Assembly: GCA_964370965.1 (NCBI GenBank)
Contig: CAYJLW010000010.1
Location: 16,727 to 80,726 of the forward strand
Length of the DNA stretch: 64,000 nucleotides
Reading direction: 5' to 3'
Source of the DNA: CAYJLW01 sp964370965
GTDB taxonomy: Bacteria; Actinomycetota; Acidimicrobiia; UBA2766
Under the pieces are notes generated by a model that worked only from the letters and a program-made list of their open reading frames with translations, did not search any database and was not told where the DNA came from. Of the stretch, positions 7,859 to 15,777 are shown in pieces. Within the stretch, counting starts at the first letter, position 1. The number at the start of each line of letters is the position of its first letter. Both the position numbers and the translations under genes were made by a program.

Positions 7859-9040
7859 CTACAGGTCGGCGTCGAGGGCGCGGCGGATCCCCCGGACGGC
7901 CTGGCCGATGCGCTGCTCGTTCTCGACGAGGGCGAAGCGCACGAACCCGTCGCCGCCGGGACCGAAGCCCACCCCCGGGGACACAGCCACCTTGGCCTCC
8001 CGGACGAGGCGCACCGCGAACTCGAGGGACCCGAGGTCGCGATACCGCTCCGGGATGGGCGCCCACACGAACATGGTCCCCTTTGGCCTCTGCACGTCGG
8101 GCCAGCCGATGCGGTCGAGACCGTCGCAGAGGGCGTCCCGACGCACCTTGTAGATGTCGTTGACGACCTTCGGGTAGTCCGACGCCTCGTTCATCGCCAC
8201 GATGGCGGCGATCTGGATGGGCTGGAACGTGCCGTAGTCGAGGTAGGACTTGAGCTTCTGGAGTGCCGCCACGATCTCGGCGTTGCCCACGAGGAACCCG
8301 ACCCGCCACCCCGGCATGGAGAACGACTTCGTGAGCGTGTAGAGCTCCACTCCCACGTCCTTGGCGCCCGGGATCTCGAGCAGGCTGGGCGGCTGGTAGC
8401 CGTCGAAGGACACGTCCGCGTAGGCGAAGTCGTGCACGAGGAGGACGTCGTTCTCCTTGGCGAAGGCCACGAGACGCTCGAAGAAGGACCGGTCGACGCA
8501 GTAGGTCGTGGGGTTGTGGGGGAAGGACGTGATGATCACCCGGGCCCGGGGCCAAGCGCGTTCGTACGCCTCCTCGAGATTGGCGAAGAAGTCCTCGACG
8601 TGGGGACCGAGACCGACCTGGGTGACCTCGGCGCCCGCCAGGAACGGGGCGTAGAGGTGGATCGGATACGACGGCGTGGGGACGATCACGCCGTCACCGG
8701 GTTGGGCGAGCACCCACATGAGGTGCGCGAGTCCCTCCTTGGCGCCGATGGTGACGATCGCCTCGCGGTCCGGGTCGAGCTGCACGCCGAACTTGCGCCC
8801 GTAGAGGTCACAGACGGCCTTGCGCAGCTTCGGGATGCCGCGGCTCGCCGAGTAGCGGTGGTTGCGGGGATTGCGCACCGCCTCGCAGAGCTTGTCGACG
8901 GCGATGTCCGGGGAGGGGATGTCCGGGTTGCCGAAGCCGAGGTCGATGATGTCCGCGCCGTCGCGGCGGGCCTGCAGCTTCAGGGCGTCGACCGTGGCGA
9001 ACACGTAGGGCGGAAGGTTCTGGATGCGCCGGAACTCCAT
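7859..9040 (-). CDS. Class I/II PLP-dependent aminotransferase (AlaC-like)
   Basis: Fold-type I aminotransferase of 393 residues, closest by eye to the AlaC/alanine-synthesising and LL-diaminopimelate aminotransferase group. Features are the substrate segment IDLGFGNPDIPSP, IGAKEGLAHLMW, the cofactor Asp/Tyr region VHDFAYADVSF, and the PLP-lysine motif LTKSFSMPGWRVGF. The product could be alanine from pyruvate, or an intermediate of lysine or methionine synthesis. Neighbours do not decide this. ATG 9040 starts with MEFRRIQNLPPYVF, as homologues do; the frame upstream of it is spurious and overlaps the next gene. The pilB start is 77 bases downstream. Confidence 0.88.
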   Translation of the reverse strand: MEFRRIQNLPPYVFATVDALKLQARRDGADIIDLGFGNPDIPSPDIAVDKLCEAVRNPRNHRYSASRGIPKLRKAVCDLYGRKFGVQLDPDREAIVTIGAKEGLAHLMWVLAQPGDGVIVPTPSYPIHLYAPFLAGAEVTQVGLGPHVEDFFANLEEAYERAWPRARVIITSFPHNPTTYCVDRSFFERLVAFAKENDVLLVHDFAYADVSFDGYQPPSLLEIPGAKDVGVELYTLTKSFSMPGWRVGFLVGNAEIVAALQKLKSYLDYGTFQPIQIAAIVAMNEASDYPKVVNDIYKVRRDALCDGLDRIGWPDVQRPKGTMFVWAPIPERYRDLGSLEFAVRLVREAKVAVSPGVGFGPGGDGFVRFALVENEQRIGQAVRGIRRALDADL

Positions 9041-9114
9041 CCGCCCATCGTAACCGACGGGCTCCGCGCCCATGGGCTGGAAGGCGCTCCCCCGGGCCGC
9101 GAGCCCCCGGCGCC

Positions 9115-9867
9115 TCAGCGTTCCCCCGCTCTCAGGAGGTCCACCATCTCGGCCAACGCCGGGAGCTCCGCGTGGTCCACGACGCCGAGCACGAGGTCGT
9201 CCGCCCCCGCTGCCACGTACTCGCCGAGGGCGCCGGCGAGGGCCGCCGGGGTCCCCGAGATGACGCCGGTCCGCGACCCCGCCACGCTCACGTTGCCCCC
9301 CCAGCTCACCGTCCTCCCACTCGCTGCCGCCGCCGTAGCCGCCCGCCGCACCTCCTCCGGCGGAGCGCCCCAGAGGTTGTGCCCGTCGGCGTGGGCGACG
9401 AGGGCCCTCGCCCGCGGGCCGCGCCCCCCCACCCAGACCGTAAGACCGGTCGCCTTCAGCCCCCGGATCGTCGCCAGGGCCAGGGTCGCGCGCTCGTCCG
9501 CACCGGGGTAGGTGATGCCGTAGGAGATGTTCTCGTCCCGCGAGAGACGGTCTGCGATCCCGACGCCGACGACCACGTCGCGCCCCGGGCAGGCGGCCGC
9601 CAGGGTGCGGGCCGCTGCCACGGCCACGGCCGGGGGGCGCAACGTGGACCGCAGCACGAGGGGGCCGAGGCCGATGCGCACGGTTTCGGCGGCCACAGCG
9701 GCGAGCACGGCGGTGGACTCCAGGACGGGACGCTCCCGGTCCCGCCCCAAAGGGAACACGTGGTCGTAGACCGCGACCCTGTCGAAACCGAGCGCCTCCG
9801 CCTCGCGGGCGGCGACGACGAACGCCGCGTCGAACCGGAACTGCGGAAGGCTGACGGCCACGGTCAC
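9115..9867 (-). CDS. LLM-class (luciferase-like) oxidoreductase, probably F420-dependent
   Basis: A TIM-barrel enzyme of the bacterial luciferase-like family, 250 residues, shorter than the usual 280-340. It starts VTVAVSLPQFRFD, continues FDRVAVYDHVFPLG, has the core strands TVRIGLGPLVLRST and VVVGVGIADRLS, and ends with an AGADDLVLGVVDH motif. Actinobacterial members commonly use F420, and a cofC gene lies in this window, but FMN use cannot be excluded. GTG 9867 begins 5 bases after the ROK kinase stop, so the two are cotranscribed. The substrate is unknown. Confidence 0.78.
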   Translation of the reverse strand: MTVAVSLPQFRFDAAFVVAAREAEALGFDRVAVYDHVFPLGRDRERPVLESTAVLAAVAAETVRIGLGPLVLRSTLRPPAVAVAAARTLAAACPGRDVVVGVGIADRLSRDENISYGITYPGADERATLALATIRGLKATGLTVWVGGRGPRARALVAHADGHNLWGAPPEEVRRAATAAAASGRTVSWGGNVSVAGSRTGVISGTPAALAGALGEYVAAGADDLVLGVVDHAELPALAEMVDLLRAGER

Positions 9868-9872
9868 CGGAC

Positions 9873-10841
9873 TCAGACGGCCACCCCCGCCGCCCGGAAG
9901 GCCACGAGCGCCGCGCCCACGGCACCGGACCAGGGCCCGAACGCCGCTGCCAGCACGGGCACGTCCGGTCGGAAGGCCGCCCCGCTGAGGCGGGCACCCA
10001 GACGTTCGCGTACAGGACCGAGGACGACGTCCCCGGCGGCGACAACGCCCCCACCCATCACGACACGGGCGGGATCGAGGCACTGCACGAGACCGGCAAG
10101 ACCGATCGCGACCCAGTCCGCGTACTCCGCGACCACGGCGTGGGCGAGGGGATCTCCCGCCTCCGCGGCGGCGACAGCGTGGCGACCGGTGACGGCGGCG
10201 CCGTCACCCCCGGCCAGGTCCAGGATGCGGGCCCCGGCGGGCTCCCCCGCGGCGTCGCGCGCCATGCGGTCCAGAGCCCGCCCGGACGCCACGGCCTCCC
10301 AGTGGCCCCGCTCACCGCAGGCGCACCTGGGGCCCCCCACGTGGACCATCATGTGCCCGATCTCCCCGGCGAACCCGTGCGCCCCCGCGAAAGGTGCGCC
10401 GGCGGCGATGATGCCGCCCCCGATCCCGGTGCCGAGAGTCACCATGAGGAGGTCCCCGCAGCGCTCCCCGGCCCCGAGGTCGTGCTCGGCGAGGGCGGCG
10501 CAGTCGGCGTCGTTGGCGGCAACCGCGTCGAGCCCCGTGCGCGCCGTGATCGCGTCCGTCACGGCTGCGCGGCGCAGCGCCACGTTCGGTCCGTAGACGA
10601 GTTCGCCGCGGTCCCGCTCGACGAGACCGGCCAGTCCCGCCCCCACGCCCACGACGTGGGCGTCACCCGCTCTTTCGAGAGCCGCCGCGGCGGCGGCGCA
10701 CACGCCTTCGAGCTGGCCGGCGGAATCCATTCCCGGTGTCTCGAGGACGATCCGGTCCACGACCGTGCCGTCGACACCCACGAGGGCGGCGCCCGTCTTC
10801 GTCCCGCCCAGGTCGAGACCGATCGAGAGCGGGACGGACAC
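9873..10841 (-). CDS. ROK-family sugar kinase (glucokinase-like)
   Basis: A 322-residue ROK protein. The phosphate-1 loop GLDLGGTKTGAALV, the catalytic-Asp region ANDADCAALAEHDLG, VTLGTGIGGGI and GEIGHM mark an ATP-dependent hexokinase or glucokinase. The zinc signature reads CACGERGHWEAVASG: the third metal Cys of the usual CxCGxxGCxE is His, so metal binding could use His or be weaker. GTG 10841 starts one base after the preceding stop; the downstream LLM oxidoreductase starts 5 bases after this stop. Glucose is the likely substrate but N-acetyl sugars are possible. Confidence 0.88.
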   Translation of the reverse strand: MSVPLSIGLDLGGTKTGAALVGVDGTVVDRIVLETPGMDSAGQLEGVCAAAAAALERAGDAHVVGVGAGLAGLVERDRGELVYGPNVALRRAAVTDAITARTGLDAVAANDADCAALAEHDLGAGERCGDLLMVTLGTGIGGGIIAAGAPFAGAHGFAGEIGHMMVHVGGPRCACGERGHWEAVASGRALDRMARDAAGEPAGARILDLAGGDGAAVTGRHAVAAAEAGDPLAHAVVAEYADWVAIGLAGLVQCLDPARVVMGGGVVAAGDVVLGPVRERLGARLSGAAFRPDVPVLAAAFGPWSGAVGAALVAFRAAGVAV

Positions 10842-10842
10842 T

Positions 10843-11202
10843 TCAGTCCCCGGGCCGGGAGAGGCGGACGTCGGCCTTCTTGGCGCCGAGTCCCCTCAGG
10901 ACCCCCTCGAGGCGGAGCTCGCTCTCGCGGATGTCGATGTCGCGCCGGTCGATCATCTTGTCCGTGGTGACGACCGTGAGCTCCACCGCGGTGGCGCCGT
11001 CGAGGACATCGCGCAGGTCGTGGTCCACTCCTCGACTGCCGGATCCGACGACGAGCAGCCAGATCGCCACGACGACCACAGCGACCGCTCCCACCCACCA
11101 GGGGATCTTGAACCCGACGATCGCCCGCCCGACGCTGCGCTCGGATCCCGGCCCGGGCTCCCGCAGGGGACCGGCCCCGGCAGGCGGCTGTTGCGGCTCC
11201 AT
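10843..11202 (-). CDS. Small membrane-anchored protein, unknown function
   Basis: A 119-residue protein: a Pro/Gly-rich cytoplasmic start of about 33 residues, a single hydrophobic helix (WWVGAVAVVVVAIWLLVVG), then a charged domain with DLRDVLDGATAVELTVVTTDKMIDRRDI. I do not recognise the domain. GAGGAGG lies just before ATG 11202. The gene sits between the RF1-like gene and the ROK kinase with gaps of 25 and 1 bases, which indicates a shared transcript. Confidence 0.55.
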   Translation of the reverse strand: MEPQQPPAGAGPLREPGPGSERSVGRAIVGFKIPWWVGAVAVVVVAIWLLVVGSGSRGVDHDLRDVLDGATAVELTVVTTDKMIDRRDIDIRESELRLEGVLRGLGAKKADVRLSRPGD

Positions 11203-11227
11203 GGCGCCTCCTCTTCCCCTTGGGCGA

Positions 11228-12364
11228 TCAGAACCGCAGGAGCGCCCCGATGCGTCCCATCACGTCCACGTCCGCAGAATCCCGCAGCATCCGCACGGCG
11301 GCACCCTCGTTCACTGCGGCGTCGATCGCCTCCTCGACGACGTCATCGAGCCATTCGAGCTCCGTGGCGCAACGGTCGCAGGCCGGGCCCACGGCCCGCA
11401 GCGCGCCACACCCCGGACAGCGCCACCCGCCGGTGGCGAAGCCGGCGGAGACGACCAGGGTCTCGACACGGCGATCGGCGAGAGCGTCGAGCGTGCCGGC
11501 GAGACCCACGGTGCCCTTTCGGCTCCCGCCGGCCGCGGAGCGGAGCGCCGCGATGAGGTCCCGCTCCCGGTCGGCCTCCATGGCGGCGTCCAGGGCGTCG
11601 CACGCAGCGACCACGTCCTCGTTGCCGGCACCGGGCCCGCAGGGGATCCGGCCCACGATCCGCCGCCGGACGTCACCCGCCATCACCCGCTCGAGCTCGG
11701 CCACGGTCGACTCCTGACCGCCGAGCACGACGTCACGCGTGCCCTCGCCGTGGACCACGGCAGCGAGGTCGCCCGCCACGTGGGCGAGGTGGCGCACCAC
11801 TTCGTGTTCGCGCGACTGCTGCACCTTGGTGGCGCCCCGATCCTGGTGTCCCATGTCGACGCCCCGGGGCAGGGGGTCGGTCTCCTCTGAGAGGGGCACC
11901 ACTTCGCCGTCGTCGACGACGAGGACCCTGCCGCGCTCCCGGTCCGCGAGGGCGACCGCAAAGCGGTATCCGGCGGCGAGGACCTCCTCAAGAGGCCCGT
12001 TGACAGGCGAGTGGTTGTAGCGGACCTGGCTGCGCACGGGCCTCCGGAGCTCGAAGGTGCGCGTGAACCCGATGGCCTCACAGGAGAACATGGCGAGGCC
12101 CCTCGTGGCGCCCCGGTCCCACCCCGCCAGGAAGCGCTCGCAGCGGTCGAGGTCGGCCTGCGCAGCGACACGCACATCCTTGTCCAGATCCATGGCGTCT
12201 AGCTGCGAGCGACCCCGCTTGAGCGCGAGGCGTGTTTCCTCCTCGAGATCAGTGTGGCGGGGCAGGCGGCGGCCGTCGGTGTCCAAGAACACGCTCACCA
12301 CGAGGTGTCGGCGAGATCGAACAGCGGCCAGCTCCCTGATGTCACCTGCGGTGAGCCGTGGCAT
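11228..12364 (-). CDS. Bacterial archaeal/eukaryotic RF1-like protein (baeRF/Balon-type)
   Basis: A 378-residue protein with the three-part plan of archaeal/eukaryotic release factor 1 relatives found in bacteria: an N-terminal domain (VVSVFLDTDGR), a central domain (ALADRERGRVLVVDDGEVVP) and a C-terminal domain with a zinc ribbon CPGCGALRAVGPACDRC (about residues 316-335). In the central domain, where true eRF1 carries the catalytic GGQ loop, the sequence is instead HQDRGATKVQQSREHEVVRH (about 171-191). Peptide release is therefore unlikely; ribosome hibernation or stress binding, as for Balon, is plausible. A GGQ at residues 215-217 (VLGGQES) lies at the next strand and is probably coincidental. 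ATG 12364 has GAGGGGG upstream. Confidence 0.7.
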   Translation of the reverse strand: MPRLTAGDIRELAAVRSRRHLVVSVFLDTDGRRLPRHTDLEEETRLALKRGRSQLDAMDLDKDVRVAAQADLDRCERFLAGWDRGATRGLAMFSCEAIGFTRTFELRRPVRSQVRYNHSPVNGPLEEVLAAGYRFAVALADRERGRVLVVDDGEVVPLSEETDPLPRGVDMGHQDRGATKVQQSREHEVVRHLAHVAGDLAAVVHGEGTRDVVLGGQESTVAELERVMAGDVRRRIVGRIPCGPGAGNEDVVAACDALDAAMEADRERDLIAALRSAAGGSRKGTVGLAGTLDALADRRVETLVVSAGFATGGWRCPGCGALRAVGPACDRCATELEWLDDVVEEAIDAAVNEGAAVRMLRDSADVDVMGRIGALLRF

Positions 12365-12512
12365 CCAGACCCCCTCGTGCTCTTGATCGCGGAATCAGCG
12401 CGTGCGGCCACACTAGGTGCCCGGACGCGCCCGGACAAGGGTCGTTGGACTCACGCGGGTCCATCCGCAAGCGGAGACATGATGCCCGTGACCACACCGA
12501 CACGGGGGACGC

Positions 12513-14948
12513 CTACGGGAGCGAGTCGTCCACGAGGGCGAGGGCGAGGACCTCGTCGACGTGGGCGGCGAAAACGAGGTCGATCTCGTCCCGGACGAAC
12601 TCCGGGACGTCCACGACGTCCTTGGCGTTGTCCTCGGGCAGGATCACCGTCTTCAGGCCCGCCCGGTGCGCGGCGAGGACCTTCTCCTTCACGCCCCCGA
12701 TGGGCAGGACGCGTCCCCGCAGGGTGATCTCGCCCGTCATGCCCACGCTGCGGCGCACGGCCCGGTCCGACAGTGCCGAGACGAGCGCCGTGGCCATCGT
12801 GATCCCGGCCGAGGGACCGTCCTTGGGCACGGCGCCCGCCGGGACGTGGACGTGCACGTCGTGGGTGTCCGCCCAGTTCGCATCCAGGCCGAGGCGATCG
12901 CCGATGCGCCGGGCATAGGTGAGGGCCGCCCGGGCGGACTCCTGCATGACGTCGCCGAGCTGGCCCGTCAGGGTGAGCTTGCCGGTGCCGGGCACGACCG
13001 ATGCCTCCACGAACAGGACGTCGCCGCCGGCGGCGGTGACCGCGAGACCGGTGGCCATGCCGACCTCGTCGGCCTCGGCGGCGAGGTCGGCCTTGAACTT
13101 CTCCGGGCCCAGGTACTCCCCCACCTTCTCCTCGTCAATGCGGATCGGGGTGTCGGCACCCTCGACGATCTCGCGGGCGGCCTTTCGCACGAGGGCGGCG
13201 AGCTCGCGGTCGAGACTCCGCACACCCGCCTCCCGCGTGTAGGCGTGGATGGTGAGCTTCACCGCCTCGGGGGTGAGCTCGGCCTGCTCGCCCGTGACCC
13301 CGTGGGCCTCGAGCTCCTTGGGCACGAGATAGCGCTCGGCGATCGCCGCCTTCTCCGGCTCGGTGTACCCCGGCAGCGTGATCACCTCGAGGCGGTCGAG
13401 CAGGGGCCGCGGGATGGTGTCTAGGACGTTGGCCGTGGCGATGAACAGGACCCGGGAAAGGTCGAGGGGGACGTCGAGGTAATGGTCGCGGAAGCCGTGG
13501 TTCTGAGCGGGGTCGAGAACCTCCAGCAGAGCCGCCGCCGGGTCGCCCCGGTAGTCGGCGCCCAGCTTGTCGATCTCGTCCAGCATCATCACCGGGTTCA
13601 TGCTCCCGGCACGACGCAAGGCGGCGACGATGCGCCCCGGCATCGCTCCGATGTACGTGCGCCGGTGCCCTCTGAGCTCGGCTTCGTCGCGCACTCCCCC
13701 GAGGGACATCCGCACGAACTCGCGCCCGAGAGCGCGGGCGATGGATTGGCCGAGCGACGTCTTGCCCACGCCCGGGGGACCCACGAAGCAGAGGATGGGG
13801 CCCGCGAGGTCGCTCTTGAGCTGCCGCACGGCGAGGAACTCCAGGATGCGCTCCTTGGGCTTCTCCAGGCCGTAGTGGTCCTCGTCCAGGATCTCCCTGG
13901 CGCCGGCGACGTCACCGGAGTCCTCGGTCACAACCCCCCAAGGCACGGCGAGCAGCCAGTCGAGGTAGCTGCGGATGACGGAGTGCTCGGGCGATGCGGG
14001 TGGGACCTTCTCGAGGCGCTTCAACTCGCGGAGCGCTTCGTCCCTGGCCTCCTGGGGCATGACGGAGCCCTCGACCTGGGCGCGCAGGTCGGCGACCTCG
14101 GCAGTCTCGTCGTCCTCGCCCAGCTCCTTGCGGATGGCGTCGAGCTGGCGACGGAGGAGGAACTCACGCTGCTGCTGGTCGAGCTCCCCCTGCACCTGCT
14201 CGTTGATCTTCGAGCCCATCTCGAGGAGCTCGAGCTCACGCGCCAGGATGCGGAGGATCTCCTCTAGGCGGTCGGCCACGTCCGCTGTGGCGAGGAGCTC
14301 CTGGCGTTTCTCGGTGTCCATGTTGATGTTGGAGGCGAGGAAGTCCGCCAGGACCTCGGGATCGGTGACGTTCAGCGCCGCCGTCACGAGCTGCTCGGGG
14401 AGGTACGGTGCCAGCTCGACCATCCGTTGGAAGGCCGTGAGGACGCTGCGGCGGGTCGCCTCGACCCGGGGACCTTCGGCTCCCGTGGTCTCCAGGCGGG
14501 CCACCCGAGCCCGGAAGTACGGCTCGGTCTCGACGACCTCATCTATGCGGATGCGGCCCACACCCTCGATGACGACGCGCAGGGATCCGTCCGGGAAGCG
14601 GAACATCTGGATGACCCGCGCCAGCGTCCCGACGTCGTGGAGGTCCGCTGACGTGGGTTCCTCGACGGAGGAGTCCCGCAGGGCGACCACGGCGAGGAGC
14701 TTCTCGTCGTCGCCGCCGCCGAGCACGTCCTCTATGAGGTGCTTCGACTTCGGCCGGCCCACCATGACGGGGGCGACGATCTCGGGGTAGACGACGGTGT
14801 CGCGCAGCGGGAGGAGGGCGACGACCTCAGGCGTCTCGACCAGGTCGTCGCTCCCCGGTTCCCCGCCGCCCACGGGCACGGCTTCGGGGGCGCCGGCATC
14901 GCTGCCGGCAACGGGGATTCCGCCGCGCGTCTCGACGGTGTCGTCCAT
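12513..14948 (-). CDS. lon: ATP-dependent protease La (Lon)
   Basis: Full-length LonA of 811 residues: N-terminal substrate domain (VALLPLRDTVVYPEIVAPVMVG), coiled-coil region, AAA+ module with Walker A GPPGVGKTSLG and Walker B VMMLDEIDKLG, and the protease domain with the Ser-Lys dyad at Ser713 (KDGPSAGI) and Lys756 (GVKEKV), spaced 43 apart as in E. coli. It degrades misfolded and regulatory proteins in the cytosol. The start is ATG 14948; the frame remains open far upstream, but that stretch covers other genes in other frames. A partly matching HspR-type element lies upstream (14998-15018). Confidence 0.97.
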   Translation of the reverse strand: MDDTVETRGGIPVAGSDAGAPEAVPVGGGEPGSDDLVETPEVVALLPLRDTVVYPEIVAPVMVGRPKSKHLIEDVLGGGDDEKLLAVVALRDSSVEEPTSADLHDVGTLARVIQMFRFPDGSLRVVIEGVGRIRIDEVVETEPYFRARVARLETTGAEGPRVEATRRSVLTAFQRMVELAPYLPEQLVTAALNVTDPEVLADFLASNINMDTEKRQELLATADVADRLEEILRILARELELLEMGSKINEQVQGELDQQQREFLLRRQLDAIRKELGEDDETAEVADLRAQVEGSVMPQEARDEALRELKRLEKVPPASPEHSVIRSYLDWLLAVPWGVVTEDSGDVAGAREILDEDHYGLEKPKERILEFLAVRQLKSDLAGPILCFVGPPGVGKTSLGQSIARALGREFVRMSLGGVRDEAELRGHRRTYIGAMPGRIVAALRRAGSMNPVMMLDEIDKLGADYRGDPAAALLEVLDPAQNHGFRDHYLDVPLDLSRVLFIATANVLDTIPRPLLDRLEVITLPGYTEPEKAAIAERYLVPKELEAHGVTGEQAELTPEAVKLTIHAYTREAGVRSLDRELAALVRKAAREIVEGADTPIRIDEEKVGEYLGPEKFKADLAAEADEVGMATGLAVTAAGGDVLFVEASVVPGTGKLTLTGQLGDVMQESARAALTYARRIGDRLGLDANWADTHDVHVHVPAGAVPKDGPSAGITMATALVSALSDRAVRRSVGMTGEITLRGRVLPIGGVKEKVLAAHRAGLKTVILPEDNAKDVVDVPEFVRDEIDLVFAAHVDEVLALALVDDSLP

Positions 14949-14997
14949 GAGGGCAGTGTAGTGATCCTCCCCGCCTCTCCCGACAGACGCATCTGGA

Positions 14998-15018
14998 CTT
15001 GAGCGTTGTGCTGTCAAC
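14998..15018 (-). promoter_or_regulatory. Possible HAIR-like (HspR) element and -35 of lon
   Basis: On the plus strand the sequence is CTTGAGC-7 bases-TGTCAAC, against the HspR consensus CTTGAGT-N7-ACTCAAG. One half matches 6/7, the other only 4/7. The minus strand of the second half supplies a TTGACA at 15017-15012, but the base at the expected -10 (AGATGC) is poor. It lies 50 bases before lon. Confidence 0.3.
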
Positions 15019-15102
15019 TTTTCTTCCAATCCGCGAGAAACATCGCCCGCCTCGGTGACAACACCGTCCCCGGGGCCGTTTCTTCCGCGGAGTCCCCTTG
15101 CG

Positions 15103-15777
15103 TCACCCCAGCGTGATGCGCTGCACCTTGGCGGCGCTTGCGCCCTGGGTGCGTCCGAGCGCAGTCTCGAGCCCCTCGAGAAGGGAGCGGGCGGCCGCTG
15201 TGAGCTCCTGGGCCGCCGTGAGGAGATGGGCCATCGTTTCCGGCCGGGCGCCGCGCGCCTCGGAGAAGAGCGCCCCGATCGGGCAGGCGTAGCACTCGGC
15301 CCCCTGGCCGCCCGCAACCCCTGGCGACGCCCGTCGCCCTCCGGCAGGCGGGGGAGCGCCGGCGCCTCCCGGCGGGCCTCCGGCCCCCGTCGCGGCGGTG
15401 CCGCCGAAGCGGGACGACATCGCGTCCCAGCCCCCCAGGAGGCTCCACGCCGCGGAGGCGGCCTCGGAGGCATCAGGGGCCCCGGGAAGCTGCTCACCGC
15501 CCACCTCGTCGAACGCCGGGACCTCGACCGGGGCGTCCCCGCCCTCGCCACCTCCGGGGATCGCCTGGAACAACGGATTGCGCGCCCGGCGGGCCCCGCC
15601 CCGGTGACGCCCGGGCCGCTCCGGCTGGGGCCCGCCCCCGAGACCGGCCCGAACGGGTGGGGACGGCTCACCCCACGCGGACGCGCCCGGCTGTCCACGG
15701 CCCTGCGGGAAGGACATCCCCTCGGAGGAGCGCTGCCCCTGCGAGGCGACTTCCTCGGGCTCAGGCAGACGCAGCAT
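15103..15777 (-). CDS. Low-complexity protein with C-terminal CYACPIG motif
   Basis: A 224-residue protein, mostly Gly/Pro/Ala-rich, with a conserved-looking C-terminal part: AECYACPIGALFSEARG then a helix PETMAHLLTAAQELTAAARSL. The CxxC-containing motif followed by a helix occurs in small actinobacterial proteins encoded beside ArsA-like ATPases and SRPBCC proteins; that is recalled, not searched. A metal or redox role is possible. ATG 15777 overlaps the upstream ArsA-like gene by 17 bases, so translation is probably coupled; a TTG at 15798 is a less likely start. Confidence 0.55.
   Translation of the reverse strand: MLRLPEPEEVASQGQRSSEGMSFPQGRGQPGASAWGEPSPPVRAGLGGGPQPERPGRHRGGARRARNPLFQAIPGGGEGGDAPVEVPAFDEVGGEQLPGAPDASEAASAAWSLLGGWDAMSSRFGGTAATGAGGPPGGAGAPPPAGGRRASPGVAGGQGAECYACPIGALFSEARGARPETMAHLLTAAQELTAAARSLLEGLETALGRTQGASAAKVQRITLG

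Noticed and set aside
6612..9511. Long plus-strand open frames across pilB and the aminotransferase
   Set aside because: Antisense shadows of GC-rich genes with no recognisable domain.
11714..11722. GGQ in the RF1-like protein (residues 215-217)
   Set aside because: Placed at the strand after the loop where GGQ belongs, in VLGGQEST, a pattern matching the xLAGS strand of the family; not treated as the catalytic motif.
12485..12506. CCCGTG/CACGGG hairpin after lon
   Set aside because: Only six base pairs with a 10-base loop and no T-run; too weak to call a terminator.
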